Assembly: GCF_000564855.1 (NCBI RefSeq)
Contig: NZ_AYXG01000027.1
Span: forward strand, 1 to 64,000
DNA from: Actinokineospora spheciospongiae
GTDB taxonomy: Bacteria; Actinomycetota; Actinomycetes; Mycobacteriales; Pseudonocardiaceae
Direction: 5' to 3'
DNA length: 64,000 nucleotides
Part shown: positions 34,882 to 43,953 of the stretch, one piece after another
Layout of the letters: each line of letters opens with the position of its first letter
Position numbering within the stretch: the stretch's first letter is position 1
The notes under the pieces: model-generated
Databases searched by the model: none
Seen by the model: only the letters and a program-made list of their open reading frames with translations
Told to the model about the DNA's origin: nothing
Position numbers and translations under genes: made by a program

Positions 34882-36327
34882 TCAGCCCGCTTGGCGGCCG
34901 AGGAGTTGGTGCCGGAGGCGCCAGGCGCGGTCGAGGATGCAGGCGCCGGGTGAGGCCATCGGTTCGTCGGTGAGGAGCCGGTGCACGCAGGGTTCGTCGA
35001 AGGGCAGGCCGTCGGTGACGGCGGTGGTGTCCGACGCGGTGACGAGGTGTCCTTCGGCGTTGACGGCGACGAAGTCGCCGAAGAGGGTGTCGAACACGTC
35101 GTCGTCGATGACCACGGCGGTGAGGATGGTGGCGGTCAGGGTGAGGGTGTCCAGTCCGATCCCCAGGCAGAAGGGGCGGACTTTCCCTGCGGTGCGAGCG
35201 GTTTGCAGGCCCCGGTACAGCGGCCAGGACTCGTAGTCGAGCGGCACCCCTTGTGAACCGTCGCGCTCGGGTTCGCCGAGCAACTCCTCGGAGTACTCCC
35301 GGACGATGTTGCGCCAGAGGTCGAAGTCGTTCTCGCGGTCCCAGGTCGCGATGGTCGACGGTTGGAACTCCCCTGCCGGGATGAGTCCGTAGATCCCGGC
35401 TGCGGTGGCCACCTTCGCCGGGTCGCGCCAGTGCAGGAAGAAGGTCGCTTGGCCGGTGTCGGTGTTTCGCCGGAGGGTGAGGGTTTCGATCGCCGGCATG
35501 ACGGCACGTCGGCGCAGGTCGAATGGATCGCCCACGAGTCCCCGCAGTGGGAGGTCTTCCCAACCGGGTTCGGACTTGCGGTTGGCGGCTCCTGCGAGTT
35601 CGTGGGCGATGGCCTCCGACAGGTCTAGTTTGTCGAAGTAGGTGCCCAACCCGAACCGCAGCCGAGGCTTGGTGCTGGCCAGGTCGGCATCCACGAGGCG
35701 GTAGCTGGGGCGGTTCTCGAACAGCGCGGGTGGGTCGAGATAGCGAATGGCGGATGTGTACCGGTCGTAACGCTTGCCCGACACCCTCAGAGGGAGGACA
35801 CCACATGCCTCCGCCTCGGTGCCCGTGACCAAGATCGGAGTTGCGGTGTTCTCCCATTCGAGGGTGATGCCCTCCAGAGGCAAGGGGTGAGCGGGTGTCC
35901 AAGCGTCAGGGGCGAGGAAGGGCGCACCTGTGGCAAGAAGCCCAGGCGAGTACAGCGACGCCGCCACTCGTGCGAGATCGCCTCTGCCGCTGTTGAGAGC
36001 TCGCCGTAGCTTGCGCCATTCTTGCTGGCTGTGCTGCACAGGGTCGATTCCGCCGACCAGCGGAGCAGCCGACGGAAGCGGTATCGGCCGCAGGATCTCA
36101 TCGGAAATCCCCAGTTGTCTTGGCGGCAGATCGAGTTGAGTGGCGATGTGCAGGAGGGTGTCGATGTCGCGGATCGTCCGCTGCCCGTTCTCGACCTTGG
36201 AGATGTAGGACTGGTCGACGTGGAGGATCTGGGCAAGATCGGCCTGGCTCAGGCTGTGCTTCGCCCGGTAGGTTTTGAGGGTCTCACCGACCACACTGGT
36301 GTCGACCTCCACACCCTCTGGGTTCAT
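34882..36327 (-). CDS. XRE-family protein with large unknown C-terminal domain
   Basis: This protein of about 481 residues begins with a helix-turn-helix at 14-70 (H-S-L-S-Q-A-D-L-A-Q-I-L-H-V-D-Q-S-Y-I-S-K-V-E-N-G). The remaining 400 residues are soluble and were not recognised; they include T-Y-F-D-K-L-D-L-S-E-A-I-A-H-E-L and a C-terminal domain with several acidic patches (V-I-D-D-D-V-F-D-T-L-F-G-D-F). The start is unsure: ATG 36327, TTG 36336 (which has GAGGAG at ideal spacing) or ATG 36411. Codon use is less GC-biased at its 5' end. It is divergent from the regulator/small-protein island. Confidence 0.7.
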   Translation of the reverse strand: MNPEGVEVDTSVVGETLKTYRAKHSLSQADLAQILHVDQSYISKVENGQRTIRDIDTLLHIATQLDLPPRQLGISDEILRPIPLPSAAPLVGGIDPVQHSQQEWRKLRRALNSGRGDLARVAASLYSPGLLATGAPFLAPDAWTPAHPLPLEGITLEWENTATPILVTGTEAEACGVLPLRVSGKRYDRYTSAIRYLDPPALFENRPSYRLVDADLASTKPRLRFGLGTYFDKLDLSEAIAHELAGAANRKSEPGWEDLPLRGLVGDPFDLRRRAVMPAIETLTLRRNTDTGQATFFLHWRDPAKVATAAGIYGLIPAGEFQPSTIATWDRENDFDLWRNIVREYSEELLGEPERDGSQGVPLDYESWPLYRGLQTARTAGKVRPFCLGIGLDTLTLTATILTAVVIDDDVFDTLFGDFVAVNAEGHLVTASDTTAVTDGLPFDEPCVHRLLTDEPMASPGACILDRAWRLRHQLLGRQAG

Positions 36328-36610
36328 CGGGGACAACCACGTCTCCTCGCCCAAGTCACTTCTCCGCTCGCTAGTAAACGATCCTGACCTGCGGTTATCC
36401 CTAGTTGGCATATCAGGTCAGACGTTAGGTCAATCAGACCTTGGACGTCCGACCGTCCGGGGACAAGTGTAGTGGTGTGACTCCAGCAGCACCCGTTTCG
36501 CCGAGACTGGTCTCGCCCCTCGATCAACGGCCATATCTATGTGGCCTGTGGAGCTTGAGGTTCTACCTGATGCTGTTTCCAATCGTTTCGGCATGGCCTG
36601 GGGGTGGGTG

Positions 36611-36925
36611 GTGACGTGGCAATTCGTAACGCCGTCCGATCGAGTCGGGCGGATGGCGTGCACCAGGGTCTTCGAGGGTGGTCACACGTTCCGGTTGGCG
36701 GCGGGTGACAGTGCGATCGCAGTGTTGCGTGGTGTGTGCGTGGAGGAGAAGCGGGTGTTCATCGTCCGGGATCGTCGGTTTCCCGGGCCGGTGATCGAGG
36801 GGCCTCAGCCGATCGTCGCCACGATTGCCAAGCCGTTGGCCTTGCAGTGGTTCGACCACCACGGTTTGGCTGTGATCGCCCGGGCATGGATCAGCGCGGC
36901 AGCATCCACCCGAGGTGCGCGATGA
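36611..36925 (+). CDS. small hypothetical protein upstream of HTH gene
   Basis: This frame gives about 104 residues with no recognised domain; it contains two Cys, V-F-I-V-R-D-R-R-F-P-G-P-V and a final basic A-S-T-R-G-A-R. Its stop overlaps the next start (ATGA), which strongly suggests it is translated and coupled to the following regulator. GTG 36611 is preceded by GGGGGTGGG; in-frame ATGs at 36593 and 36539 lack ribosome-binding sites. Base composition is lower in GC than most genes here, in keeping with an acquired island. Confidence 0.5.
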   Translation: MTWQFVTPSDRVGRMACTRVFEGGHTFRLAAGDSAIAVLRGVCVEEKRVFIVRDRRFPGPVIEGPQPIVATIAKPLALQWFDHHGLAVIARAWISAAASTRGAR

Positions 36926-37767
36926 TGGCGGATGTCGATGTTCGGCATCGGGTTCTGGGCATGACGTTGGCGCGGTGTCGTCGTGATCGCGGGTTGACGA
37001 CCCGGCAGGCGGCGTCCTGGTTGGGGATGTCTGCGGCGTCGTTGAACCGTTCGGAGAACGCCCGGCGGCGGTTTGAGCCGGTGGAGGTGGGGGCGGCGTT
37101 GGCCGCCTACCGGGCCACGGGAGCCGTGCGGGCGCAGGTGTCGGCGCTCGCGGACGGGCCGCAGGCCGGCGGGTGGTGGGAGACGACGAACATGCCACCC
37201 TCGCACGAGCTGGCGGTCAGGTTGGTGGAGCGGGATGCCCGTTCAGTGGTCGAGTTCTCCACCACCGAGATTCCCCTGGTGGCCCAGGTGTCTTCCTACA
37301 CGCGGGCCTTGTGGTGGAACCGCCCCGTCGACACCCACGCGGCGCTGACCCGGGCCGCGTGCAGGCGCGAGGTCCTGTTGGAGCCCACCCAGCCGCAGCG
37401 GACCCTGATCCTCGATGAGGCGGTGTTGCGTCGCCCGGTGGGCGGTCCGACGGCGATGGCACAGCAACTGCGTCACCTGCTGGCTTTGGTGCACGGCAGA
37501 CCGATCACGGTGCGGGTGATCCCGTTCAAGGAAGGCGGGTACCGCAGCCCCGGCAACTGCGCGGTGTACCGGATCACCGACAAGCCCACTGTGGTGCACC
37601 TGTGGTCCGGCACAGCCTCCGGGCTGCTCGACGACCCATCCCACACCGAGGACATCGAAAAGTCGGTGGACGACCTCCTCTCGATCGCCGCCACCCCCGC
37701 CGAGAGCGCCGGGCTTCTGGCCCGGTTCGCCGCCGATCACGAACGCACCGCAGGCCTGTACCCATGA
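36922..37767 (+). CDS. XRE-family regulator with DUF5753-type domain
   Basis: This 281-residue protein has an N-terminal helix-turn-helix (R-D-R-G-L-T-T-R-Q-A-A-S-W-L-G-M-S-A-A-S-L-N-R-S-E-N) and a C-terminal DUF5753-like region with W-x-E-T-x-x-x-P, L-x-x-A-E-A/V-x-x-I-x-x-Y-x-x-x-x-V-P-like spacing, L-I-L-D-E-A-V-L-R-R-P-V-G-G and I-R-V-I-P-F-K. In Streptomyces such WhiJ-like regulators control development and antibiotics and work with a small partner encoded next door. GAGGTG precedes ATG 36922. It is coupled to small genes on both sides (ATGA overlaps). Confidence 0.85.
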   Translation: MMADVDVRHRVLGMTLARCRRDRGLTTRQAASWLGMSAASLNRSENARRRFEPVEVGAALAAYRATGAVRAQVSALADGPQAGGWWETTNMPPSHELAVRLVERDARSVVEFSTTEIPLVAQVSSYTRALWWNRPVDTHAALTRAACRREVLLEPTQPQRTLILDEAVLRRPVGGPTAMAQQLRHLLALVHGRPITVRVIPFKEGGYRSPGNCAVYRITDKPTVVHLWSGTASGLLDDPSHTEDIEKSVDDLLSIAATPAESAGLLARFAADHERTAGLYP

Positions 37768-38162
37768 CGAACACACCCAGGACGTGCACCAGGCCCGGGC
37801 ACCGCACGACGACGGTGGACCTGCGCAGCACACTGGTGGCCGACGGCTGGACCCTGCACGTCGAGCCACCCGACAGTTCGGGGGTCATCGGCGCGTACCG
37901 CGTCGGTGCGGGTTGCCGCGACTTCATCGTGACGGGCGAGAAGGGCAACGGTGTGGTCTTCGGTGGCCGCTGGTTCGCCGCCTCGAACCTCACCTGGATT
38001 CGGCAGGTCGACGGCTGCCGGGAGATGACCCGACTGCTGGACGCCTTCCCGGATGAACCGGCCGCCCCGTGGATTCCTGTGGATGCCGATGAACTCCTGG
38101 CCATGACGCAGCAGCGACAAGCGGAGCTGACACGAACCCCACCCCCACCCGATCGCGGATGA
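37764..38162 (+). CDS. small hypothetical protein downstream of DUF5753 regulator
   Basis: This 132-residue protein overlaps the regulator stop by 4 bp and must be co-translated. It shows no recognised domain; the centre reads as beta-strands (F-I-V-T-G-E-K-G-N-G-V-V-F-G-G-R-W-F) and the C-terminus is Gln- and Pro-rich. Its position matches that of DUF397 partners of WhiJ-like regulators, but it is longer and does not look like DUF397. A partner or antagonist of the upstream regulator is the simplest guess. Confidence 0.65.
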   Translation: MTNTPRTCTRPGHRTTTVDLRSTLVADGWTLHVEPPDSSGVIGAYRVGAGCRDFIVTGEKGNGVVFGGRWFAASNLTWIRQVDGCREMTRLLDAFPDEPAAPWIPVDADELLAMTQQRQAELTRTPPPPDRG

Positions 38163-38255
38163 CAGCAGGTCAGGCGATGTGCTTCTGCCCAGGTCGAGAT
38201 GCGACACCAGGTCCGGTGCGGTGCCCCATCACCCGGGTGACCCACCTGTTCGACC

Positions 38256-38294
38256 GTGGCGGGATCACCTCATGCCCCGGGGTGGTCCCGCCAC
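38256..38294 (+). terminator. 14-bp hairpin between regulator units
   Basis: GTGGCGGGATCACC (38256-38269) pairs with 38281-38294 with one G-U wobble around an 11-nt loop, 94 bp after the small gene and 36 bp before the next start. It may terminate the first unit or attenuate the second. Confidence 0.5.
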
Positions 38295-38330
38295 GTTCCC
38301 ACCACCAGCACGAGCCGAGGAACAACATCG

Positions 38331-39152
38331 ATGCCCACACCCACCACCACTGCCCCCGCAACCGCCGAGGAACCCGGGGCCCGTGCGAAGACCCTGCGCG
38401 GGCTGCTGTTGGCCCGCGAACTCGACGCCGCCCGACAGGCACGGGGCTTCACCACCCGGAATCTCGCCGCAGGGATGTCGATGAGTCCGGCGATGCTCAA
38501 CCGGGTCATGACCGGTCGCCGGGTTCCCACCGCCCTGGAGATCGGCGGCCTGTGCAGCCTGCTCGACATCCACCCCGCCCGCCGACGCCACCTCTACCGG
38601 TTGACCGCCGACGCCGACCTCACCGACTGGCTCCTCATGACCGACGCCGAGGAGAACCCGGTCGACCAGGTCGAGCACATCGCGGAAACCATCACCTGCT
38701 TCGCCTCCCACCTCATCCCCCGCCCGCTGCGCACCAACGCCTACAACGACGCAATCACCCACACCACCGCCGCGCACTCCACGCCCACCGCCGCGTCCGC
38801 GCGGGCGATGGAGATCAGCATGTTCCTTCTGCATCCCCGATCCCTGCAACACCCCGGTGTACCCGTGGCTGTGATGCGCGAACAGCTTCACCACCTGCGC
38901 GACACCCACCTGCACAGGATTCGATTGCTGCCCGCAGCGGTTCCGCCCGAGCCCGGGTTCCGGGTCCTGGGCATCGACCACTTCCCGCCGGTGGTCCACA
39001 TCGAACACCACAACACCACCGTCCTCCTGGAACACCCCGCCGCGACCGCCACCCACACCACCTTCCTCCACCGCGCCGAGGCCGCCTCGCTCACCGTGGA
39101 CCACGCGCGCGAGATCCTGACCGACACCACTGGTCCTGGCCGGTCCCGATGA
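38331..39152 (+). CDS. XRE-family regulator with DUF5753-type domain
   Basis: This 273-residue protein is a second WhiJ-like regulator with Thr/Ala-rich N-terminus, a helix-turn-helix (Q-A-R-G-F-T-T-R-N-L-A-A-G-M-S-M-S-P-A-M-L-N-R-V-M-T-G-R-R) and a ligand-domain-like C-terminus containing V-E-H-I-A-E-T-I-T-C-F-A and H-P-G-V-P-V-A-V-M-R-E-Q-L. It resembles the regulator at 36922 in layout, not in close sequence. ATG 38331 follows CCGAGGA at slightly long spacing. A strong terminator follows. Confidence 0.75.
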   Translation: MPTPTTTAPATAEEPGARAKTLRGLLLARELDAARQARGFTTRNLAAGMSMSPAMLNRVMTGRRVPTALEIGGLCSLLDIHPARRRHLYRLTADADLTDWLLMTDAEENPVDQVEHIAETITCFASHLIPRPLRTNAYNDAITHTTAAHSTPTAASARAMEISMFLLHPRSLQHPGVPVAVMREQLHHLRDTHLHRIRLLPAAVPPEPGFRVLGIDHFPPVVHIEHHNTTVLLEHPAATATHTTFLHRAEAASLTVDHAREILTDTTGPGRSR

Positions 39153-39197
39153 CCCGGAGTCCTCGCTGACCACGTCCACTCGTGTCGCGGAAAGCAG

Positions 39198-39237
39198 AGC
39201 GGGCTCTGGTCTCCGAACACGGAGAACAGAGCCCGCT
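39198..39237. terminator. perfect 11-bp hairpin, bidirectional terminator
   Basis: AGCGGGCTCTG (39198-39208) pairs with CAGAGCCCGCT (39227-39237), and an inner CTCCG/CGGAG stem (39211-39215, 39220-39224) closes the loop. It separates the regulator island from the convergent AvrD-type cluster. Confidence 0.8.
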
Positions 39238-39298
39238 TCCTCCACCTCGGGAACCCCGGACCAGGGGATTCGGTGAGGCTTCCGAGGGGAAGATCCGA

Positions 39299-39709
39299 CT
39301 AGCTCCAGGCCTGGGCGGCGCGGTGGCTGTCTTCGAACATGTGGTACTTGGTGATCAGGCCTTCGGTGACCTGGATGTGCAGGGCGAAGGTGCTTTCGAA
39401 GAGCTTGCCGGTGCGGGTGATCCGGTGGGCGAAGGCGCCCAGGACGACTCCGTCGGTGCCGTCGACCATGATCTTGGTGATGTCGAACTTCTCCGTGGTG
39501 ATGTCCTCGGTGGCGATGCGCAGGAACTCCGTGACCGACGGGTGGTCGGTGCGGGGGCCGGTCCACGGGACGATGTCCTCGGCGCCCGCGACGGCGAAGT
39601 CCACGGGGGTGGCGAACAGTTCCACCATGCCGGGGACGTCGCCCGCGCCGAAGCGGGTGAAGAACTCCTGGATGGTGGCGGCGGTGTCGCGGACGGTGAC
39701 GCTGGTCAT
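39299..39709 (-). CDS. SnoaL/NTF2-like protein
   Basis: This 136-residue protein has the cone-shaped NTF2-like fold pattern: F-F-T-R-F-G-A-G-D-V-P-G-M-V-E-L-F-A, then V-P-W-T-G-P-R-T-D-H and T-F-A-L-H-I-Q-V-T-E-G-L-I-T-K-Y-H-M-F-E-D. Members include polyketide cyclases and ketosteroid isomerases. The start overlaps the stop of the FAD hydroxylase gene (ATGA), so the two work together. It is the last gene of the cluster. Its substrate may be the hydroxylated product or a reactive intermediate. Confidence 0.85.
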   Translation of the reverse strand: MTSVTVRDTAATIQEFFTRFGAGDVPGMVELFATPVDFAVAGAEDIVPWTGPRTDHPSVTEFLRIATEDITTEKFDITKIMVDGTDGVVLGAFAHRITRTGKLFESTFALHIQVTEGLITKYHMFEDSHRAAQAWS

Positions 39710-41325
39710 GCGGTCTTCTCCTTGTGTGCCGGTGCGGCGGGGACGGCGATGGTGGTCAGGTGGGCGCGCAGGGTGGGCAGGTCGGGGGTGGTGTCCACGG
39801 CGGCCACGTAGCCGTCGGGGCGGACCAGTGCGACCGTGAAGCTCTTGGGGCTGAACAGCTTCGACTGGCTCGACGCCAGCCAGCCCAGCCGTGGGTTGTC
39901 CGAGAGGACTCCGTCGCCGGTGAGGACGCGGGTGGTCAGGAGGTCCGGGTGGGTGGCCAGCAGGCCGTCGACCGCCGCTTGGGCCTGGCGGCCCAGGGAG
40001 GGGTCGGGGAGGCAGACCAGGAGGGTGTAGCGGTCGATGGGCATCGAGGCGCGCAGGCCCGCCACCTCCGAACCCACCCGGACGTCGTGCGCGGGCAGGA
40101 GGTGGCCGCTGAGGATGCGGTCGCGGGCGGTGCCCGCGCTGCGGGTGACCGGGCCGGACACCGCGAAGTTCTCCGGGTAGGAGTTGGTCAGGCCCGCCAG
40201 CCACGGGGAGTAGTAGCGGTCGAACAGGCCGAGCTTCTGCGCCAGCCCGGCCGCCACGTCCCTGGCGACCGACTGCCACTTCTTCTTGAGCATCCACGCC
40301 TTGGTCTGGACCTCGGCCTGCTTGACGACCGCCGCCGCCACCGCGGCGCGTTCGACGCCGTAGCTGTCGAACAGGGCCGGGGTGGCCGTGCCGCGGTGGA
40401 CCAGGGCCAGCTTCCAGGCCAGGTTGTGCGCGTCGGTGACGCCGGTGTTGAGGCCCTGGCCGCCCGCCGGGCTGTGCACGTGGGCGGAGTCGCCCGCCAG
40501 GAAGACGCGGCCGACCTGGAACTTCTCGGTGTGGCGGGCGTGGATGTTGAACGTGGTCTTCCAGGACACGTCGTGCAGGCGCAGGCCGCCGGGGCCGCGG
40601 CGGTCGACGTAATCCTGCAGGACCTCCTCGGTGAGGTCCTCCGGCTTCATCCCGGGCGGGCCCGCGGTGAAGACGCGGAAGCGGCCGTTGTAGAGCGGGA
40701 CCATGACCAGGATGCCCGCGCCCGAGCAGTAGTAGTGCACGGCGTCGCGCTGAAGGTCGCCGTCCACGGCGACGTCGGCGAGGATGAAGACGTTGGCGTA
40801 GGTGGCGCCCTGGAACTCCAGGCCGATCTGCTTGCGGACCAGGCTGCTCGCGCCGTCGGCGCCGACCAGGTAGGCGAAGCGCTCCGTGGACTCCTGGCCG
40901 TCGGGGCCCAGCAGGGTGGCGGTGACGCCGTCGTCGTCCTGGGACAGGGTGGAGAGGGTGGTGGACCACTCGATGGTGCCGCCCGCGTCGGCGAGGGCCT
41001 TGCGGAGCAGGTCCTCCACGTCCGGCTGGGTGATGACCGCGGGCTGGGTCTCCCGGCCGAACGGGATGCGGCAGATCTGCCGGGCGTCGGAGTAGTAGCG
41101 GAACGACTCGACCGGCAGGCCGCGGGTCTCGATGTGCTCGGCGCCGCCGAGGAGGCGGAAGACCTCCAGGGTGCGCGGCCACACCATCAGGGCCTTGGTC
41201 AGCGGGCTGGGCCCGTCGGCCTTGTCGACCAGCCGGACCGGGACGCCGCGGCGGGCCAGTTCGGCGGCGGCGGTGAGCCCGACCGGGCCCGCGCCGACCA
41301 CGAGGACGGGGAGGGACTGTCTCAT
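39706..41325 (-). CDS. FAD-dependent aromatic hydroxylase (RdmE/PgaE/PheA-type)
   Basis: This 539-residue flavoprotein has the dinucleotide motif V-V-G-A-G-P-V-G (7-14), the D-G motif in V-G-A-D-G-A-S-S-L-V-R and the G-D motif in F-L-A-G-D-S-A-H-V-H-S-P-A-G-G-Q-G-L-N-T-G. The C-terminal 130 residues form the thioredoxin-like domain typical of polyketide hydroxylases (T-V-A-L-V-R-P-D-G-Y-V-A-A-V). It adds oxygen from O2 using NAD(P)H. It sits after the MFS gene in the AvrD operon and overlaps the SnoaL-like gene. It may tailor the cluster product or destroy a toxic quinone. Confidence 0.9.
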   Translation of the reverse strand: MRQSLPVLVVGAGPVGLTAAAELARRGVPVRLVDKADGPSPLTKALMVWPRTLEVFRLLGGAEHIETRGLPVESFRYYSDARQICRIPFGRETQPAVITQPDVEDLLRKALADAGGTIEWSTTLSTLSQDDDGVTATLLGPDGQESTERFAYLVGADGASSLVRKQIGLEFQGATYANVFILADVAVDGDLQRDAVHYYCSGAGILVMVPLYNGRFRVFTAGPPGMKPEDLTEEVLQDYVDRRGPGGLRLHDVSWKTTFNIHARHTEKFQVGRVFLAGDSAHVHSPAGGQGLNTGVTDAHNLAWKLALVHRGTATPALFDSYGVERAAVAAAVVKQAEVQTKAWMLKKKWQSVARDVAAGLAQKLGLFDRYYSPWLAGLTNSYPENFAVSGPVTRSAGTARDRILSGHLLPAHDVRVGSEVAGLRASMPIDRYTLLVCLPDPSLGRQAQAAVDGLLATHPDLLTTRVLTGDGVLSDNPRLGWLASSQSKLFSPKSFTVALVRPDGYVAAVDTTPDLPTLRAHLTTIAVPAAPAHKEKTA

Positions 41326-41348
41326 CGGCTTGCTCCTGGGTCGGGAGG

Positions 41349-42902
41349 TCAGGACGCGGCGGGGAGCGCGGCGTCGGCCTCGGGGGACGGGGTGGTGGCG
41401 CGCTCGCGCAGCATGAGCACGATCACCGGGGCGCCGACGGCGCAGACCGCGGCCAGAATCCACAGCACGGTGTGGAAGGCGCCGGTGTAGGCGGTGGCGG
41501 CGAAGTCGACGAACCCGCCGCGGGCGGCCTCCGGGACGGTGGCGGCGACCTCGCCGAGCTTGCCCTGGGCCAGGTCGTTGGCGATCTCGCCGACCTCGCC
41601 GGTGCCGGGGTGGGCGGCGATGCCGTCGGCGAGCCTGCCCTGGGTGAGGCTGACCAGCAGCGACCCCATGCCCGCGATGGCCACCGCCTCACCGGTGAGG
41701 CGCATGGTGTTGAACATGCCCGCGGCCATGCCCGCCCGGGCCGGGTCCACGGTGCCGATCGCGGCGCCGTCGAGCAGGCCGAAGGAGATGCCGACGCCGG
41801 TGCCGATGACCAGCAGCGGGCCGATCAGGGTGGCGGTGGCGGCGTCGCGGTCGATCGTGGTCAGCCAGGCGGCACCGGCGGCGACCAGGACCAGGCTCAG
41901 GCCGAGCAGCACGTGCGTGGGCACCGCCTTGACCACCGCGCCCGCGATCACCGGGAACACCAGCACCGGCACGGTCAGCAGCAGCATGGTCAGCCCGGCC
42001 TGCTGCGGGCCCATCCCGGCGATGCCGATGAAGAACGACGGCAGGAACACCAGCAGGCAGACGAACCCGAACGCCAGCAGCACCGGCATCAGGCACACCG
42101 CGACGAACCTGGGCTGGCGGAACAGGTTCAGGTCGAACATCGGCCGCACCTGCGCCCGCTCCACCACCACGAACCCGGCGATGAGCACGGCGAACACCGC
42201 GAACAGGGCCAGCACCAGCGGGTCGGCCCAGCCGCGCTGCGGGCCCTCCACCAGCGCCAGGGTCAGCGCGACGAGCCCACCGCTGAACGTGGTGGTGCCC
42301 TTCCAGTCGACCCCGGTGGCCTCCGGGTCGCGCGACTCGCGCAGCGACGGCAGCGCCACCAGCACGGCCAGCGCGATCGCGGCGTGCACGAGGAACACCG
42401 ACCGCCAACCCCACAGGTCGACGAGGATGCCGGAGGTGGACGGGCCGAGCGCCAGGCCGAGGCCGAAGGAGGACCCGAGCGCGCCGAACGCCTTCATCTG
42501 CGCCGGGCCGCTGTAGGCCTGCGCCAGCAGCGCCGAGCCCGCGGTCAGCACCATGGCGGCGCCGATGCCCGCGACCGCGCGCAGGACGTCGATGGTGACG
42601 ATGTCCGACACCAGGCCCACGCCGGCGGTGCAGGCGACGAACACGACCAGGCCGGTGGCGAACATCCGCTTGCGGCCCAGCAGGTCGGCCAGCGCGCCCG
42701 CGGCCAGCATGACCCCGGCGAAGGCCAGGTTGTAGGCGTTGACGACCCACTGGAGGCTGACCAGGGCGGCGCCGAGGTCGGAGCCGATGGCGGGCAGGGC
42801 GATGGAGGTGCCGGTGAGCGAGGCGGGCAGCAGCCCGCAGGAGACGCAGACCGCGATGAGGGTGATCAGGGGTGTGGCGCGCCGCGCCGCGGGTGTGGAC
42901 AC
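41349..42902 (-). CDS. MFS exporter, DHA2 (EmrB/QacA-like) family
   Basis: This 517-residue protein has about fourteen membrane helices, the DHA2 motif A loop L-A-D-L-L-G-R-K-R-M-F and the motif C-like G-L-G-L-A-L-G-P-S-x-x-G. Drug:proton antiporters of this kind export antibiotics and small autoregulators. The GTG start is preceded by GAGGAG. Its place inside the AvrD/ketosynthase operon makes it the likely exporter and self-resistance gene for the cluster product. Confidence 0.9.
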   Translation of the reverse strand: MSTPAARRATPLITLIAVCVSCGLLPASLTGTSIALPAIGSDLGAALVSLQWVVNAYNLAFAGVMLAAGALADLLGRKRMFATGLVVFVACTAGVGLVSDIVTIDVLRAVAGIGAAMVLTAGSALLAQAYSGPAQMKAFGALGSSFGLGLALGPSTSGILVDLWGWRSVFLVHAAIALAVLVALPSLRESRDPEATGVDWKGTTTFSGGLVALTLALVEGPQRGWADPLVLALFAVFAVLIAGFVVVERAQVRPMFDLNLFRQPRFVAVCLMPVLLAFGFVCLLVFLPSFFIGIAGMGPQQAGLTMLLLTVPVLVFPVIAGAVVKAVPTHVLLGLSLVLVAAGAAWLTTIDRDAATATLIGPLLVIGTGVGISFGLLDGAAIGTVDPARAGMAAGMFNTMRLTGEAVAIAGMGSLLVSLTQGRLADGIAAHPGTGEVGEIANDLAQGKLGEVAATVPEAARGGFVDFAATAYTGAFHTVLWILAAVCAVGAPVIVLMLRERATTPSPEADAALPAAS

Positions 42903-42945
42903 GAGAACTCCTCGGATGGGCAGGGTTTCGGACGAGACCGGGTGC

Positions 42946-43902
42946 TCAGCGGGCGACGCTGAGCACGAGCTTCCCGGTGGTGCGGTCGGACTCGCCGACC
43001 TCGTGCGCCTTGGCCACCTCGGCCAGCGGGAAGACCTGGTCGACGTGCACCCGCAGGTCGCCGCGGTCGACCATCCGCGCCAGCGCTTCGAGGCCCTGGT
43101 GGTCGGGTTCGACGAGGAACGGGCTGACCCGCACCCCGCGCGCCTCGGCGGCCGCGGCCAGCTCGGGGCTGATCAGGCCGATGGTCAGGATCAGCAGCCC
43201 CCCGGGGCGCAGGGTGTCCAGCAGCGGGATGGTGTGCGGGCCGCCGAGCAGGTCGAGCACGACGTCCTGCCCGCGCACGGTCTGCCCCACCTCGACCTGC
43301 GTGTAGTCGACCGCGTCGTCCACACCCAGGGAGGCGAGGAAGTCGTGCTTGGCGGAACGGGCGGTGCCGGTGACGATGGCGCCGCGGGCGTGCGCGATCT
43401 GCGCGGCCAGGTGCCCCACCCCGCCCGCGGCGGCGGTGACCAGCACCTTGCTGCCCGCGCCGATCCCGGCCACGTCGACCAGGGTCTGCCAGGCGGTCAG
43501 CCCCGCCATCGGCAGCGCCCCCGCCTCGACCATGCTCAGCCCGGCGGGTTTGCGGGCGAACTGCCGGGCCGGGGCGGTCACGTACTCGCCGTAGGCCCCG
43601 GCCTGCCGGGGGAACCACAGCAGGCCGAACACCTCGTCGCCGGGGGAGAAGCGGGTCACCCGGGGACCGGCCTCGACCGTGCCCGCCACGTCCCAGCCCT
43701 GCACGAACGGGTGGGCGCCGAGGCCGCCGGTGGGGAACACCCCGCCGCGGACCTTCCAGTCCACCGGGTTCACCCCGGCCGCGTGCACCTTCACCAGCAC
43801 CTCGGTGGGCAGCGGTGCGGGCCGGTCCACCTCGGCGGCGGCGAACACCGCCCCCGCCTCCCCGGCCGCGGTGGTCCGCATGACGGTCATGCGCTCGCTC
43901 AT
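42946..43902 (-). CDS. quinone-oxidoreductase-like (MDR) NADPH reductase
   Basis: This 318-residue protein is a zinc-free medium-chain reductase: H-A-A-G-V-N-P-V-D-W-K-V-R-G-G, P-F-V-Q-G-W-D-V-A-G-T-V and the cofactor motif A-A-A-G-G-V-G-H-L-A-A-Q. Such enzymes reduce activated C=C bonds. In gamma-butyrolactone pathways a butenolide C=C bond is reduced after the acyl-sugar condensation, so an equivalent step is plausible here. It is in the middle of the AvrD operon, 43 bp from the MFS gene. Confidence 0.88.
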   Translation of the reverse strand: MSERMTVMRTTAAGEAGAVFAAAEVDRPAPLPTEVLVKVHAAGVNPVDWKVRGGVFPTGGLGAHPFVQGWDVAGTVEAGPRVTRFSPGDEVFGLLWFPRQAGAYGEYVTAPARQFARKPAGLSMVEAGALPMAGLTAWQTLVDVAGIGAGSKVLVTAAAGGVGHLAAQIAHARGAIVTGTARSAKHDFLASLGVDDAVDYTQVEVGQTVRGQDVVLDLLGGPHTIPLLDTLRPGGLLILTIGLISPELAAAAEARGVRVSPFLVEPDHQGLEALARMVDRGDLRVHVDQVFPLAEVAKAHEVGESDRTTGKLVLSVAR

Positions 43903-43953
43903 GTCGTTCCTCTTCGTGTCTGTGTTGTCATGCGGGGTTGTCCTGCGGGGTTG

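Noticed and set aside
36411-36539. ATG 36411 as start of the long XRE gene
   Set aside because: No ribosome-binding site and a -35-like TTGACC lies close by on the minus strand; later starts are better supported.
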